DNA of 35,037 bases from Bacillota bacterium (lineage in GTDB: Bacteria; Bacillota; Clostridia; Clostridiales; Caloramatoraceae): NCBI GenBank assembly GCA_023415335.1, contig JAEZLD010000091.1, positions 1-35,037 on the forward strand. The letters run 5' to 3'. Shown here piece by piece: positions 1 through 8,301 of this stretch. The notes under the pieces were generated by a model. The model saw only the letters and a program-made list of their open reading frames with translations. It had not been told where the DNA came from and made no database searches. The first letter of the stretch is position 1, and the number at the start of each line of letters is the position of its first letter. The translations under genes and the position numbers were made by a program.

Positions 1-1022
1 ATGGATATATATAATTGTTTTTTGTTTACAGCTATATACACCCTAAGGAACCTTCTGTCCGTTTCAATTTTTTCACAAGCTTCTATGGCATTGTCAAGCA
101 GATTTCCTAATATAACACATAGGTCTATGTCTGATATAGAAAGCTGCTGAGGCAGCTCTGCCTTACATTTTATACTTATCTGCTGCCTGTCAGCTATTGA
201 AAGCTTGGAGTTTAATATGGCATCTGCCATAAGATTTCCCGACTTTACATAGGTATCCACCCTATCTAAGTCCTGCTCCAGCTCATCTAAATAGGCATTA
301 ACCTCAGGGTACCTTTCCAGAGCCATCTGAGCCTTTATGACCTGAATATGGTTGTGGTAGTCATGCCTCCAGCCCCTCATGTTCATGTATATGTCCTTTA
401 TCTCCTGGTACTGGTGTACCAGTACACTCTGCTGGAACTGACGGGTGCTTATCTCATAGCCAGACTGGTAGCTTTTCAGTGTTCCCTCCAGCAGTAGAAA
501 AAGTAGCAGTCCAATCATAAGGCATGTTATCTGAACTGCATCTGAGGCATTCTGGTTTTTAAAAATAGCTTCCCCTTGAAGCCCACAGATAAGCTCTAAT
601 GCCAGCAGCACTGTGTAGATTATCCCTGAAAGGATTCCGTTATATACCTTAAGATATCCCCTTTTCCCCCATAACAGCAAAAGGGCTATGAGGCAAATGA
701 CCATAGTAGCCATGCAACCATTTGGATAGGCTAAAAGCATCTCTAAAAGCTCCATAAGGGCAATACAAAGTCCGTAGCTTATTGTCACCTTCCATTGGTT
801 CTTAAAGGGCTCATTATTATAAAAAACCACATAAAGTAGAAATACTCCAGTGATAACAAGCCATGAAACCCACTCCATACGAAATATAAATCCAGGAACA
901 GCTATAAGGATTGATATTAAAGCTAAAACTGCAGCCTTTGCCCATCCCTTCTCCATGTTTCCCATACTGTATATGAAATAAACATATAGGCATATCCACA
1001 AAATCTGAAAGAAAAAAAACAT
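1..1022 (-). CDS. AgrC-like GHKL sensor histidine kinase (3' end cut by window)
   Basis: This is a membrane sensor kinase that should phosphorylate the LytTR regulator encoded just upstream in the same transcript. I translated 340 codons from the ATG at 1022. Residues 1-180 are mostly hydrophobic, with about six membrane segments. The H-box RHDYHNH places the phosphoacceptor histidine near residue 220, and the N-box LGNLLDNAIEAC lies at about 305-316. This combination is typical of AgrC/GHKL (HATPase_c_5) kinases paired with LytTR regulators. The rest of the ATP-binding domain lies beyond the window start. The start is set by AGGAG 8 nt upstream, which lies inside the end of the regulator gene; the gap between the two genes is 4 nt, implying translational coupling. 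The signal is unknown; AgrC-type kinases often sense peptides, but no peptide gene is visible here. Confidence 0.88.
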   Translation of the reverse strand, partial: MFFFFQILWICLYVYFIYSMGNMEKGWAKAAVLALISILIAVPGFIFRMEWVSWLVITGVFLLYVVFYNNEPFKNQWKVTISYGLCIALMELLEMLLAYPNGCMATMVICLIALLLLWGKRGYLKVYNGILSGIIYTVLLALELICGLQGEAIFKNQNASDAVQITCLMIGLLLFLLLEGTLKSYQSGYEISTRQFQQSVLVHQYQEIKDIYMNMRGWRHDYHNHIQVIKAQMALERYPEVNAYLDELEQDLDRVDTYVKSGNLMADAILNSKLSIADRQQISIKCKAELPQQLSISDIDLCVILGNLLDNAIEACEKIETDRRFLRVYIAVNKKQLYIS

Positions 1023-1026
1023 TTCA

Positions 1027-1737
1027 TCAGCTCCTGTAAAATTTTAAGCAGGCCATGTTAACAGATTCCCATTTTCCTCTTGCAATGGGTATTACCTGTC
1101 CACCATCAACAACAACCTCTCTTTTGGTTATGCTCTGTATTCTCTCTACGTTCACTAAATATGAACGGTGTATCTTTATGAAGCTTTCTTCTTTAAGCTC
1201 CTCTTCCATATCTCCCATGCTCTTTTTACATCTAAAGCTTCCATTTAAAGTGCATATGCTGGTATCATGCCCTACGCTTTCTATGTAGCATATATCCTTT
1301 AAGGAAACCTTTCTCGCCACTCCAGGCTCCTCCACAATTATATACCTGCCCTCTCTGGTGCACCGTTCATAAGCCTTATCAAGGCATGCAAAAAGCTTTT
1401 CCTTTTTCACAGGCTTTATAATATAGGACACTGCATCCACAGAGTATCCTTCAAAAACGAAGTCTGTTACTCCAGTAGCAAAAATTATTTGAACATTGTC
1501 CTGCTGGCTGCGTAGGGTTTTCGCCAGCTGCATACCATTCATGGTTCCCGGCATTTCTATGTCCAAAATAAGTATATCAGCAGAGGGCCTGTCCTCCCAT
1601 TGAAACAAAAAAGAGGAGGCATTTTCATAGCATTCAATATTTATGGGAAATTTCCTTCCAACAGCCCACTCCTCTAAATATTTTTTCAAAAGCTGGGCTT
1701 GAATACTTTCATCCTCACATATGGCAATTCTCAGCAT
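1027..1737 (-). CDS. LytTR-family response regulator (AgrA/LytR type)
   Basis: This is a DNA-binding response regulator of 236 aa. The N-terminal receiver domain (about 1-125) has the acidic pocket ICEDE, the phosphoacceptor D59 in LILDIEMPG and the conserved lysine K108 in IIKPVKKEKL. The C-terminal LytTR domain (about 135-236) contains CYIESVGHDT, FIKIHRSYLVN and a VIPIARG segment typical of the family. It lies immediately upstream of the AgrC-like kinase and is transcribed with it. GGGAGG lies 6 nt before the ATG. LytTR proteins usually bind paired direct repeats upstream of targets such as bacteriocin, virulence or autolysin genes; I did not find convincing repeats in the 1738-1929 intergenic region. 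Family assignment is secure, but the targets are unknown. Confidence 0.93.
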   Translation of the reverse strand: MLRIAICEDESIQAQLLKKYLEEWAVGRKFPINIECYENASSFLFQWEDRPSADILILDIEMPGTMNGMQLAKTLRSQQDNVQIIFATGVTDFVFEGYSVDAVSYIIKPVKKEKLFACLDKAYERCTREGRYIIVEEPGVARKVSLKDICYIESVGHDTSICTLNGSFRCKKSMGDMEEELKEESFIKIHRSYLVNVERIQSITKREVVVDGGQVIPIARGKWESVNMACLKFYRS

Positions 1738-1858
1738 ATTATCCTCCCTGACTGATGAATACTATCAATAAAGCTTAATATTCGCTATTTAGATAATACC
1801 ATATTTTATAAGTTATTCCAGTATATATTATGTATAGCATTGATTCTTTTTTAAAATA

Positions 1859-1887
1859 TTGACACCAACTATGCAATGTGATAGTTT
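1859..1887 (+). promoter_or_regulatory. Predicted promoter of the yitT-acyltransferase pair
   Basis: A perfect TTGACA (1859-1864) is followed after 17 nt by TAGTTT (1882-1887), with an extended -10 TG at 1879-1880. The YitT-family ATG is at 1930. The spacing and -35 are very good and the -10 is weak, so this is a prediction only. Confidence 0.5.
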
Positions 1888-1929
1888 AAAGCTTGGTTTA
1901 TTTTATCCAAAGTCTGTGGAGGTAATTAT

Positions 1930-2805
1930 ATGAAAGTAAATAATATTAAGAAGCTCATTATAGATGTAATTGTTGTAGCCATAGGCTGCGTACTTACAGC
2001 CTTTTCTATAGCATGTATTCTGAAGCCCAATGGTCTTGTTTCGGGGGGGCTTACAGGTCTGTCCATACTGACAGAGGGCATAACAGGAATACCCTATACA
2101 TATACTTACTACGTCCTATCCCTTTTGGTACTCCTTATAACACGTATATTCCTTGGAAGGAGGGAGGCCCTGAGCATAATAATACTATCGGTGGTCATTC
2201 CTGCCATGCTTATGGTGTTCCAATCCTTAAACTATAATTTTATAAGCAATGACCTGCTGCTCTCATCCATATACTTTGGAGTATTCTGTGGATTTGGCGC
2301 GGGGCTGGTGCTTAAAAGAGGCTACTCCCAGGGAGGCACAGATACCATCGCAAAGCTGCTACATAAAAAGCTGCTTCCATTTGTAAGCTTAAGCACCCTG
2401 ATACTGATAATTGACGGCATTATAATCATATCCTCCTCCTTTATATATGGAAAGGACGTTGCAATATATGCTGTAATATCCCAGGTTGTGCTTATGAAAT
2501 CTGTTGATATTGCAATGTTTGGAATAGGCCCATCCAAGGTAAAGCTTGAAATAATAAGCGACAGGGACAAGGAAATACTAAGCTATATAGTGCATACCGT
2601 GCAGAGGGGTGCAACCATACATGAAATAAAAGGCGGCTATACCGGGCAGAATAGAACCATGATAACCACCACCTGCTCCCCTAAGCAGGCCTCAGCTATA
2701 CGCAGCCATATAGCAGAGCTTGACCCTAACGCATTCATAGAGGTTACAGCTCTCATGTCCGTATGGGGAGAGGGAAAGGGCTTTGAAAGACTGGGCGAGG
2801 ATTGA
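1930..2805 (+). CDS. YitT family membrane protein (DUF161/DUF2179)
   Basis: This is a polytopic membrane protein of 291 aa. Residues about 10-190 form five or six membrane helices with the family patterns FSIACILKPNGLVSGGLTGLS and RGYSQGGTDTIAKLL (each seen within the N-terminal half). The soluble C-terminal part (about 205-285) is the DUF2179 domain, with HEIKGGYTGQ and TALMSVWGEG. YitT/YczE proteins are common in Firmicutes, often as several paralogues. Their transport role is still poorly defined. GGAGG sits 7 nt before the ATG. The gene's TGA overlaps the start region of the downstream acyltransferase gene, so the two are probably co-translated. Confidence 0.9.
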   Translation: MKVNNIKKLIIDVIVVAIGCVLTAFSIACILKPNGLVSGGLTGLSILTEGITGIPYTYTYYVLSLLVLLITRIFLGRREALSIIILSVVIPAMLMVFQSLNYNFISNDLLLSSIYFGVFCGFGAGLVLKRGYSQGGTDTIAKLLHKKLLPFVSLSTLILIIDGIIIISSSFIYGKDVAIYAVISQVVLMKSVDIAMFGIGPSKVKLEIISDRDKEILSYIVHTVQRGATIHEIKGGYTGQNRTMITTTCSPKQASAIRSHIAELDPNAFIEVTALMSVWGEGKGFERLGED

Positions 2806-2807
2806 AT

Positions 2808-3842
2808 ATGTTGTTTTTGTTTATTGCTTTTATGTTTTTTTGTCTTTATGGAATAAGCTTTGTAAATGCTTCATCCTATAATGATGATTTTCTGTCCAGG
2901 AAAAGAACAACCATGATAAACGGCATATTTGTTGTCATCATAGTGTTCAGCCATTTTAACAGCTATGTAAGGTATACCAATGCTTTAGATATTGCCTATA
3001 ACAAAACAATACTAGGGATTGGCCAGCTGATGGTAACTACCTTCTTCTTTTATTCCGGATATGGGATATATGAATCCATAAAGAAGAACGGAGAAAAATA
3101 TATTGATGGATTTTTAAAGAAAAGGTTTTTAAAGGTGTTTGTCTCCTTTGCCCTGGCTGTAATGCTGTACCTTATACTTAACCTGATACTTGTAAAGGAG
3201 ACTTATTCCTTACGCCACATTCTTTTAGCCTTTACCGGTTGGACATCCATCGGCAACAGCAACTGGTTTATATTCGCAACCTTTTATTTATACCTTGCCA
3301 CCTATACAGCCTTCAGGCTATTTAGAAGGAGCAGCATAGACGGCCTGATGCTTCTGACCATACTAACGCTGCTTTACATCTACGTGGTAAGGCATTTAAA
3401 AGCTGGGTACTGGGTGGATACGGTTATCTGCTACAACCTTGGCATGGCAGTCTCCCACTATAAGAATAAGGTAATTTCTTTTATATCCTGTAGCAGCCAT
3501 TATGTACTTCTGTTTATTATAACTGCTATAGTTTTTCTCCTATGCTATGCAAATAAGGGAAACTATATAGTATTTGAACTGCTGTCCACCTCCTTTGTAA
3601 CCCTCATACTTCTGACTACCTTTAAGGTAAGCATAGGAAACAGCATACTCTACTGGCTTGGGAAAAATACCTTTAACATTTATATACTGCAGAGAATATC
3701 CTATACTGTATTTGGAAGAATAAATTTCATAAGCAGCAACATTTATCTATATTTTGCAGCCTCCCTTGCAGGCATCCTGGTTTTAGTATTGATGTTTGAC
3801 AGGCTGTTAAATGGGGTTTATAAGCTGTTAAGAATAGCATAA
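2808..3842 (+). CDS. Acyltransferase-3 family membrane protein
   Basis: This is an integral membrane protein of about 344 aa with around ten hydrophobic helices. The N-terminal pattern IIVFSHFNSYVRY carries the histidine expected of the acyltransferase-3 family (OatA/WecH-like enzymes that O-acylate sugars, peptidoglycan or other envelope polymers). Other family-like stretches are GNSNWFIFATFYLY and WLGKNTFNIYILQR, the latter close to the common GxxTYxIYLxH segment. A TTG at 2802 is in frame, but GAGG at 2797-2800 is 7 nt from the ATG at 2808 and only 1 nt from the TTG, so I chose the ATG. It begins 2 nt after the YitT stop. The acyl acceptor cannot be told from sequence. Confidence 0.75.
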   Translation: MLFLFIAFMFFCLYGISFVNASSYNDDFLSRKRTTMINGIFVVIIVFSHFNSYVRYTNALDIAYNKTILGIGQLMVTTFFFYSGYGIYESIKKNGEKYIDGFLKKRFLKVFVSFALAVMLYLILNLILVKETYSLRHILLAFTGWTSIGNSNWFIFATFYLYLATYTAFRLFRRSSIDGLMLLTILTLLYIYVVRHLKAGYWVDTVICYNLGMAVSHYKNKVISFISCSSHYVLLFIITAIVFLLCYANKGNYIVFELLSTSFVTLILLTTFKVSIGNSILYWLGKNTFNIYILQRISYTVFGRINFISSNIYLYFAASLAGILVLVLMFDRLLNGVYKLLRIA

Positions 3843-3857
3843 ACCTTAAAACATGCA

Positions 3858-3886
3858 TTGACATGTAAAATACCTTGTGATAAACT
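3858..3886 (+). promoter_or_regulatory. Predicted strong promoter of the tyrS leader
   Basis: TTGACA (3858-3863), a 17-nt spacer and TAAACT (3881-3886) with an extended -10 TG at 3878-3879. This would start the leader RNA near 3893, about 440 nt before tyrS, leaving room for the complete T-box. Confidence 0.65.
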
Positions 3887-3964
3887 TTTATACAACTTAA
3901 TATCGCATAACGAAGATTTGTAAATATATAACGAAGTTATATATTTTGCATCTCGGAGTATAAG

Positions 3965-4250
3965 ATTAAATGCTGTGAAAAGAAATAGTAGCAATTATGA
4001 TTCCAGACAGAGAGCTGCCGGCTGGTGAGAGGCGCATGGATAGTTTTTGTGAATACCTCTTGGAGCTGCGCACCGAAAGGATTCCCAAGTAGGCTGCGAC
4101 GGATAAGCACCCCGTCATCGTGTGCAGGAGTATCGCGCCCAGCGCTGCACTCCCTAAGGCAGTTAATGTGAATTAACTGCGAATTAAAGGTGGTAACACG
4201 GGATATGGTCCCGTCCTTTTGTCAATCAAAAGGACGGGACTTTTTATTTT
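3965..4250 (+). promoter_or_regulatory. Tyrosine-responsive T-box riboswitch of tyrS
   Basis: This leader senses uncharged tRNA(Tyr) and controls transcription into tyrS. Stem I contains AGAGAGCTGCCGGCTGG and, on the 3' side, the common TGGAGCTGC. The likely specifier codon is TAC (4054-4056) in GAATACCTC, which encodes tyrosine and matches the downstream gene. The conserved T-box element reads AAAGGTGGTAACACGGG (4187-4203), including the bulge that pairs with the tRNA acceptor end. It can pair with TCCCGTCC to form the antiterminator. The competing terminator is at 4208-4250. The 5' boundary is approximate. A separate AT-rich hairpin lies further upstream at 3922-3946. Confidence 0.93.
4208..4250 (+). 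terminator. T-box intrinsic terminator
   Basis: GTCCCGTCCTTTT (4208-4220) pairs perfectly with AAAAGGACGGGAC (4228-4240) around a 7-nt loop, followed by TTTTTATTTT. The 5' arm overlaps the sequence needed for the antiterminator, which is the expected switch. Confidence 0.93.
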
Positions 4251-4332
4251 GCCCGTAAGTATAGGCAGCAGGCATTTTCTTTCTTATAGACCTTGCAGAT
4301 ATTAAAGATTTTATATTAAGGAGATAAGAGAG

Positions 4333-5541
4333 ATGGTAAAACCGGAGGAACAGTTAAGAATTATTATGAAGGGTGTACAAACTATCGTATCAGAAGATGG
4401 GCTTTTAGAAAAGCTGAAAAAATCAGCATCAGAAAGCAGGCCTCTTGTCATAAAGCTGGGGCTGGACCCTTCAGCCCCTGACATACATTTAGGTCATGCG
4501 GTAGTACTCAGGAAAATAAAACAGCTGCAGGATTTAGGCCACAAGGCAATAATAATCATAGGGGACTTTACAGGAAAAATAGGCGACCCCACAGGAAAGG
4601 CTAAGGGCCGTGCTGCCCTGTCAGATGAACAGGTAAGGGCTAATGCAGAAACCTACTGTCAGCAGATATTTAAGGTACTGGATAAGGATAAAACTGAGGT
4701 CAGATACAACAGTGAATGGCTCTCAAGGCTTAACTTTGAGGACATAATAAAGCTGGCCTCCAACACAACGGTAGCCCGCATACTTGAAAGGGATGACTTC
4801 CAAAGCAGGTACAGAAGTCAGGTGCCCATAGGACTCCATGAGTTCTTCTACCCCTTAATGCAGGCATATGATTCCATAGCTATCCATGCAGATATTGAAC
4901 TGGGAGGCTCCGACCAAACCTTCAACGTGCTTATGGGAAGAATCATGCAGAGGGCATATGGCCAGGAGGAGCAGATAGCCATGTTTATGCCTATACTGGA
5001 GGGTCTTGACGGGGTGGAAAAGATGAGCAAGAGCCTGGACAACTACATTGGCGTAAGTGAGTCAGCCCAGGTAATGTTCAAAAAGGTAATGGAGGTGCCT
5101 GACAGCCTTATAATAAAATACTTTGAGCTTGCCACAGATGAGCATCCTGACAAGGTAGATGAGCTGAAGAAAAGGCTTGAAGCAGGAGAAAACCCCAGGG
5201 ATATAAAGCTTATACTGGCAGACACTATAACAAGGCTTTACCATGGAGACTCTGACTCACAAAAGGCCAGGGAGTTTTATGAGACAGCATTCAGCAAAAA
5301 AGCAATACCCCAGGATATACCTGAGCTGCACCTTAAGGATAGCTCCACAATAGCCGGCATAATACCTGAACTTGTATCCGGGGGCTTTGTGCAGAGCAAA
5401 AGCGAGTTTACCCGCCTTTTAAAGCAAAACGGTGTACAGCTGAACGGAGAGAAGCTGTACTTTGAGGATATTAACCATAGCCTATCTTCTGATGATGTGC
5501 TTAAGATAGGTAAAAAGAAGTTTGTTAAATTCATAAACTAA
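4333..5541 (+). CDS. tyrS: Tyrosyl-tRNA synthetase
   Basis: This cytoplasmic class I aminoacyl-tRNA synthetase charges tRNA(Tyr) with tyrosine. It has 402 aa, normal for the family. The HIGH-type motif is HLGH (52-55) in LDPSAPDIHLGH, which marks the second bacterial TyrRS subgroup (TyrZ-like) rather than the classical B. subtilis TyrS. The KMSKS signature is at 230-234. The C-terminal about 60 residues form an S4-like RNA-binding domain (LLKQNGVQLNGEK). AAGGAG lies about 9 nt before the ATG. The upstream tyrosine T-box both supports the identification and indicates induction by uncharged tRNA(Tyr). The gene is a single transcription unit ended by a long hairpin at 5572-5614. Confidence 0.97.
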   Translation: MVKPEEQLRIIMKGVQTIVSEDGLLEKLKKSASESRPLVIKLGLDPSAPDIHLGHAVVLRKIKQLQDLGHKAIIIIGDFTGKIGDPTGKAKGRAALSDEQVRANAETYCQQIFKVLDKDKTEVRYNSEWLSRLNFEDIIKLASNTTVARILERDDFQSRYRSQVPIGLHEFFYPLMQAYDSIAIHADIELGGSDQTFNVLMGRIMQRAYGQEEQIAMFMPILEGLDGVEKMSKSLDNYIGVSESAQVMFKKVMEVPDSLIIKYFELATDEHPDKVDELKKRLEAGENPRDIKLILADTITRLYHGDSDSQKAREFYETAFSKKAIPQDIPELHLKDSSTIAGIIPELVSGGFVQSKSEFTRLLKQNGVQLNGEKLYFEDINHSLSSDDVLKIGKKKFVKFIN

Positions 5542-5571
5542 TATATTGTCTGTAGCTAAAGCATTTTACCC

Positions 5572-5620
5572 AATAAATGAAGACCAGTCCATACAAGGCT
5601 GGTCTTCATTTATTTTATAT
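5572..5620 (+). terminator. Bidirectional terminator between tyrS and the TetR gene
   Basis: AATAAATGAAGACCAG (5572-5587) pairs perfectly with CTGGTCTTCATTTATT (5599-5614), a 16-bp stem followed by TTAT. The arms carry A-runs and T-runs on both sides, so it can serve both convergent genes. Confidence 0.85.
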
Positions 5621-5632
5621 CTGCTGTATATT

Positions 5633-6196
5633 CTAATCTGCCGTCAACGCATCCACACTGCCATTTTCACATATCATGTCTGAGAGCAATACCCCAAACT
5701 TCTCCGGTGAATCCGGACATCCATTCATAATCCATTCGTATATTACAGCAGCAGCGCCTCCGCTCATGTACAAAAGCCTGTACTCCAATTCCTGTGTCAT
5801 TACAAATTGATGTCTATCGTGTATTCTATAGAGCCGCTTTAAAAATAGTTCATGCATTATATTAGAATAGAAGTTTTTAAATGCATTCTCCTCATCCCGT
5901 GCCAGCTTATGCTGTATGATTCTGTCCTGCTTCAGACGGGTGGAAAACTGCACCACCCTTGTCCTCCATTGGTCCAGTGAACACTCTGGTGTAAAAATAA
6001 AATTTACATCTCTCCATATCATCTTTTCAAAAAGCTCGTTCTTATCCTTGTAATGTCGATAAAAGGTGGCCTTTGAAATCCCTGTAGCAGAAAGAATATC
6101 CTGGATGGTGATTCTATCAAGCCTCTTTGTCTGCATCAGGTCATGCATAGCATCCATACATACCTTTTCAACGGGCCTGTAACACTCCTTAACCAT
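5633..6196 (-). CDS. TetR/AcrR family transcriptional regulator
   Basis: This is a one-component regulator of 187 aa. The N-terminal helix-turn-helix (about residues 28-50) reads ITIQDILSATGISKATFYRH, the canonical TetR pattern. The C-terminal ligand domain is divergent, as usual. An in-frame ATG exists at 6220, but GGAGG (6205-6209) lies 8 nt before the ATG at 6196 and nothing good precedes the longer start, so I use 6196. It is divergent from the phosphodiesterase/esterase/transporter operon. A half-site GTCTCATAAT (6231-6240) lies just downstream of its own predicted -10. This matches an arm of the perfect palindrome at 6370-6398, suggesting that it represses both itself and the operon. 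The ligand is unknown. Confidence 0.88.
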   Translation of the reverse strand: MVKECYRPVEKVCMDAMHDLMQTKRLDRITIQDILSATGISKATFYRHYKDKNELFEKMIWRDVNFIFTPECSLDQWRTRVVQFSTRLKQDRIIQHKLARDEENAFKNFYSNIMHELFLKRLYRIHDRHQFVMTQELEYRLLYMSGGAAAVIYEWIMNGCPDSPEKFGVLLSDMICENGSVDALTAD

Positions 6197-6230
6197 ACTC
6201 AATGCCTCCGCAATACACATTTAAAATAAA

Positions 6231-6271
6231 GTCTCATAATGGCACTATATATCTAATTCGGCTCTTGGAAA
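6231..6271 (-). promoter_or_regulatory. Predicted TetR gene promoter with operator half-site
   Basis: On the minus strand TTTCCA (6266-6271) and TATAGT (6244-6249) are 16 nt apart. Immediately downstream lies ATTATGAGAC (6231-6240), 9 of 10 identical to an arm of the palindrome at 6370-6398. The position over the start site fits autorepression. Confidence 0.4.
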
Positions 6272-6369
6272 TATATAGATAATCATATATCATTTAGGTA
6301 ATATATTCAATTATTAGTTGTAACTTCTAATAATATTAAGATGCTGCTGCCCTAATTAATATAAAACCA

Positions 6370-6398
6370 TATAATGAGACATAGCATGTCTCATTATA
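6370..6398. promoter_or_regulatory. Perfect palindrome overlapping the -10: probable TetR operator
   Basis: TATAATGAGACAT (6370-6382) and ATGTCTCATTATA (6386-6398) are exact inverted repeats around AGC. The first six bases, TATAAT, form an ideal -10 box for the operon starting at 6421; no good -35 is visible 17 nt upstream. A repressor bound here would block the promoter. The divergent TetR protein is the obvious candidate. Confidence 0.7.
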
Positions 6399-6420
6399 AA
6401 TATACCAAAGGAGAGGTCAT

Positions 6421-7383
6421 ATGCGCACTTTGAACATTGCCCACAGGGGGTTTCATCTATATGTGCCAGAAAACACGGTAGATGCATTTCATGCAGCTGT
6501 CCGGGTGGGTGCTGACGGTATTGAAACCGATGTACAGCTTACAAGGGATGGTCAGCTGGTGGTTCACCACAACTACACAATAGATGCCTGTTCAAACGGT
6601 CATGGTGCTATATCAGATATGACACTGTCCCAGCTGCGGAGGTATTTGCGCGTTGACAGGAATGGCAAGGAGTGCTCCCATACATATATACCAACACTGG
6701 AAGAATGCCTGAGAGCATGTGAAGCCCTGAAGCTTGTTAATATTGAGCTAAAGGCTCCTGTAGACCGTACATTGCCCTATGTAGAGCGTGTTGTAGAAGC
6801 GGTTTCAGCTTCAGGCTGCACCCAGAGAGTTGTCGTTTCCGCCTTCGATCACAGGCTGCTGTCACAGGTAAAAACACTCAATCCCAAGCTGCGGGTGGGT
6901 GTTCTGACAATGCCTATAGGCTTTGTAAACAGTCCATCCTTCAGATTATTATGCAAACATCTTCCCTACGGTAAATCTCTGCTTGAAGTTAGGGCCTCTG
7001 ATATGATGGATGTACCTGCAGATGCACTAGGCCCTAATACGGTGGATATTCCAGGTGCTGGTCCTGCCTCTGTTATTGCAGAGCTGGCCCATCAGATAGG
7101 AGCAGTGTATCCTGACTGCACCCTGACCCAGGCAGCCGAGCTTCTTTCAGCACAGGACAACCTTGTGGAGTATATATCTGGGCTGGATTTCAAAGCTGAT
7201 TATATTCACTGCCACTACTCAACACTCCTGCACTCACCTGAGATTATTCCTAAGCTTGCACAAATGGGTATACTCTGCAGCCCATGGACACCAGATAGGC
7301 TTGATGAGCTAAAGGTACTGACCAGACTGGGCTGCTATTCCATCATTACCAACCGCCCAGACTTGCTGAGAACCCTGCTTTAA
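6421..7383 (+). CDS. Glycerophosphodiester phosphodiesterase (GDPD/UgpQ family)
   Basis: This is predicted to hydrolyse glycerophosphodiesters to glycerol-3-phosphate and an alcohol. The family signature is clear near the N-terminus: AHRG (H8, R9), PENT, the metal-binding pair E35 and D37 in GIETDVQLTRDG, and H50 in VVHHN. A second conserved part is VNIELKAP. There is no signal peptide, so it acts in the cytoplasm on imported substrate. At 320 aa it is longer than a typical 240-260 aa UgpQ; the extra sequence lies around residues 175-240. AAAGGAG (6407-6413) precedes the ATG by 7 nt. It is the first gene of a three-gene operon with an esterase and a transporter, under the palindromic operator. 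Codon use leans to CGN and ATT compared with the flanking genes. Confidence 0.9.
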   Translation: MRTLNIAHRGFHLYVPENTVDAFHAAVRVGADGIETDVQLTRDGQLVVHHNYTIDACSNGHGAISDMTLSQLRRYLRVDRNGKECSHTYIPTLEECLRACEALKLVNIELKAPVDRTLPYVERVVEAVSASGCTQRVVVSAFDHRLLSQVKTLNPKLRVGVLTMPIGFVNSPSFRLLCKHLPYGKSLLEVRASDMMDVPADALGPNTVDIPGAGPASVIAELAHQIGAVYPDCTLTQAAELLSAQDNLVEYISGLDFKADYIHCHYSTLLHSPEIIPKLAQMGILCSPWTPDRLDELKVLTRLGCYSIITNRPDLLRTLL

Positions 7384-7456
7384 GCAGCTTTCACACACAA
7401 AATATAGTTAAAACTGTTTTTTCAACCTAACCTTTACTTTTGAAAGGAGCAATCAT

Positions 7457-8227
7457 ATGAGTATGGAAGAAATGCTTGCCGGTAAGGAACCCTTTTTCTG
7501 GGAGGCAAGCTCTCGCAAAGCTGTACTTTGCATCCACGGCTTTACCGGTTCACCAGGGCTTTACCGGAAGCTTGGACGTCGTCTCACAACAGAGGGCTTT
7601 ACAGTATCAGCTCCCCTTTTGCCTGGCCATGGTACAAGCCCAGAAGCACTTATCCAGGTTACGGAGCATCATTGGATAGCTGCTGCTAATATTGAATACG
7701 AAAGACTTGCTGATAAATATGAGCGTGTAGATATTGTTGGACTGTCACTAGGAGGAGCAATTGCAACACTGCTTGCAGCATACCATTCTGATGAAGCATC
7801 TTTAGGACGGATTATTATTATGTCCCCAGGCTATAGCCTGCATCCAGCATTATTAAATAAGATACAGCCCCTATTAGACAGCGGTATAAGGAACGATGAG
7901 ATAATGATTCCTCTGCCCACCCGTAATCCCAAGGACAATGATTTAGACGAGTGTATTTTCGGCTACAACGCTGCCCCCATTATAAGTGTACGTCATCTGC
8001 AGACTTTAGGAAAGCAGGCTCTCGAAGCTGTCCCTCGTATCAAACAGCCAACTTTGCTTCTCTATTCTGCTGCAGATACTGTTGCCAATCCTGAGCTTTG
8101 TGAACAGGCAGCAAAGGCGTTTTCTTCGCCACTAGAGGTAGTACGTTTTGAACAAAGCGAACATTCCCTGCTGTTAGGCAACAACCGTGAAGAAACCCTC
8201 TCGAAAATCCTGGACTTTATTAGCTAG
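7457..8227 (+). CDS. Alpha/beta hydrolase, carboxylesterase / monoacylglycerol lipase-like
   Basis: This is a cytoplasmic serine hydrolase of 256 aa resembling the Est30/monoglyceride-lipase group. The oxyanion region is CIHGFTGSPG and the nucleophile elbow GLSLGG gives S97. The acid is probably D207 in YSAADTV and the histidine H236 in QSEHSLLLG, in the correct order and spacing. It probably cleaves short or medium acyl esters. AAAGGAG is upstream of the ATG. It lies 73 nt after the phosphodiesterase gene and before the transporter gene with no terminator between, so the three should be co-transcribed. With GDPD this suggests that deacylation of lipid-derived or acylated glycerol compounds is part of the pathway (inference). 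Confidence 0.88.
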   Translation: MSMEEMLAGKEPFFWEASSRKAVLCIHGFTGSPGLYRKLGRRLTTEGFTVSAPLLPGHGTSPEALIQVTEHHWIAAANIEYERLADKYERVDIVGLSLGGAIATLLAAYHSDEASLGRIIIMSPGYSLHPALLNKIQPLLDSGIRNDEIMIPLPTRNPKDNDLDECIFGYNAAPIISVRHLQTLGKQALEAVPRIKQPTLLLYSAADTVANPELCEQAAKAFSSPLEVVRFEQSEHSLLLGNNREETLSKILDFIS

Positions 8228-8301
8228 AGCCTTTTCTTACTCCACACAGTGTAATAGACCAGCAGATCATTATTATATAATTATAAGGAGGATTATTTCA
8301 C

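Noticed and set aside
1055..1288. Plus-strand frame of 77 codons opposite the LytTR gene
   Set aside because: Lies entirely within a well-supported gene in the other direction and lacks a start signal.
3922..3946. AT-rich perfect hairpin as an intrinsic terminator
   Set aside because: It has no GC in the stem apart from one pair and is followed by TTTTGC only; it lies inside the tyrS leader just after the promoter, so termination there is unlikely.
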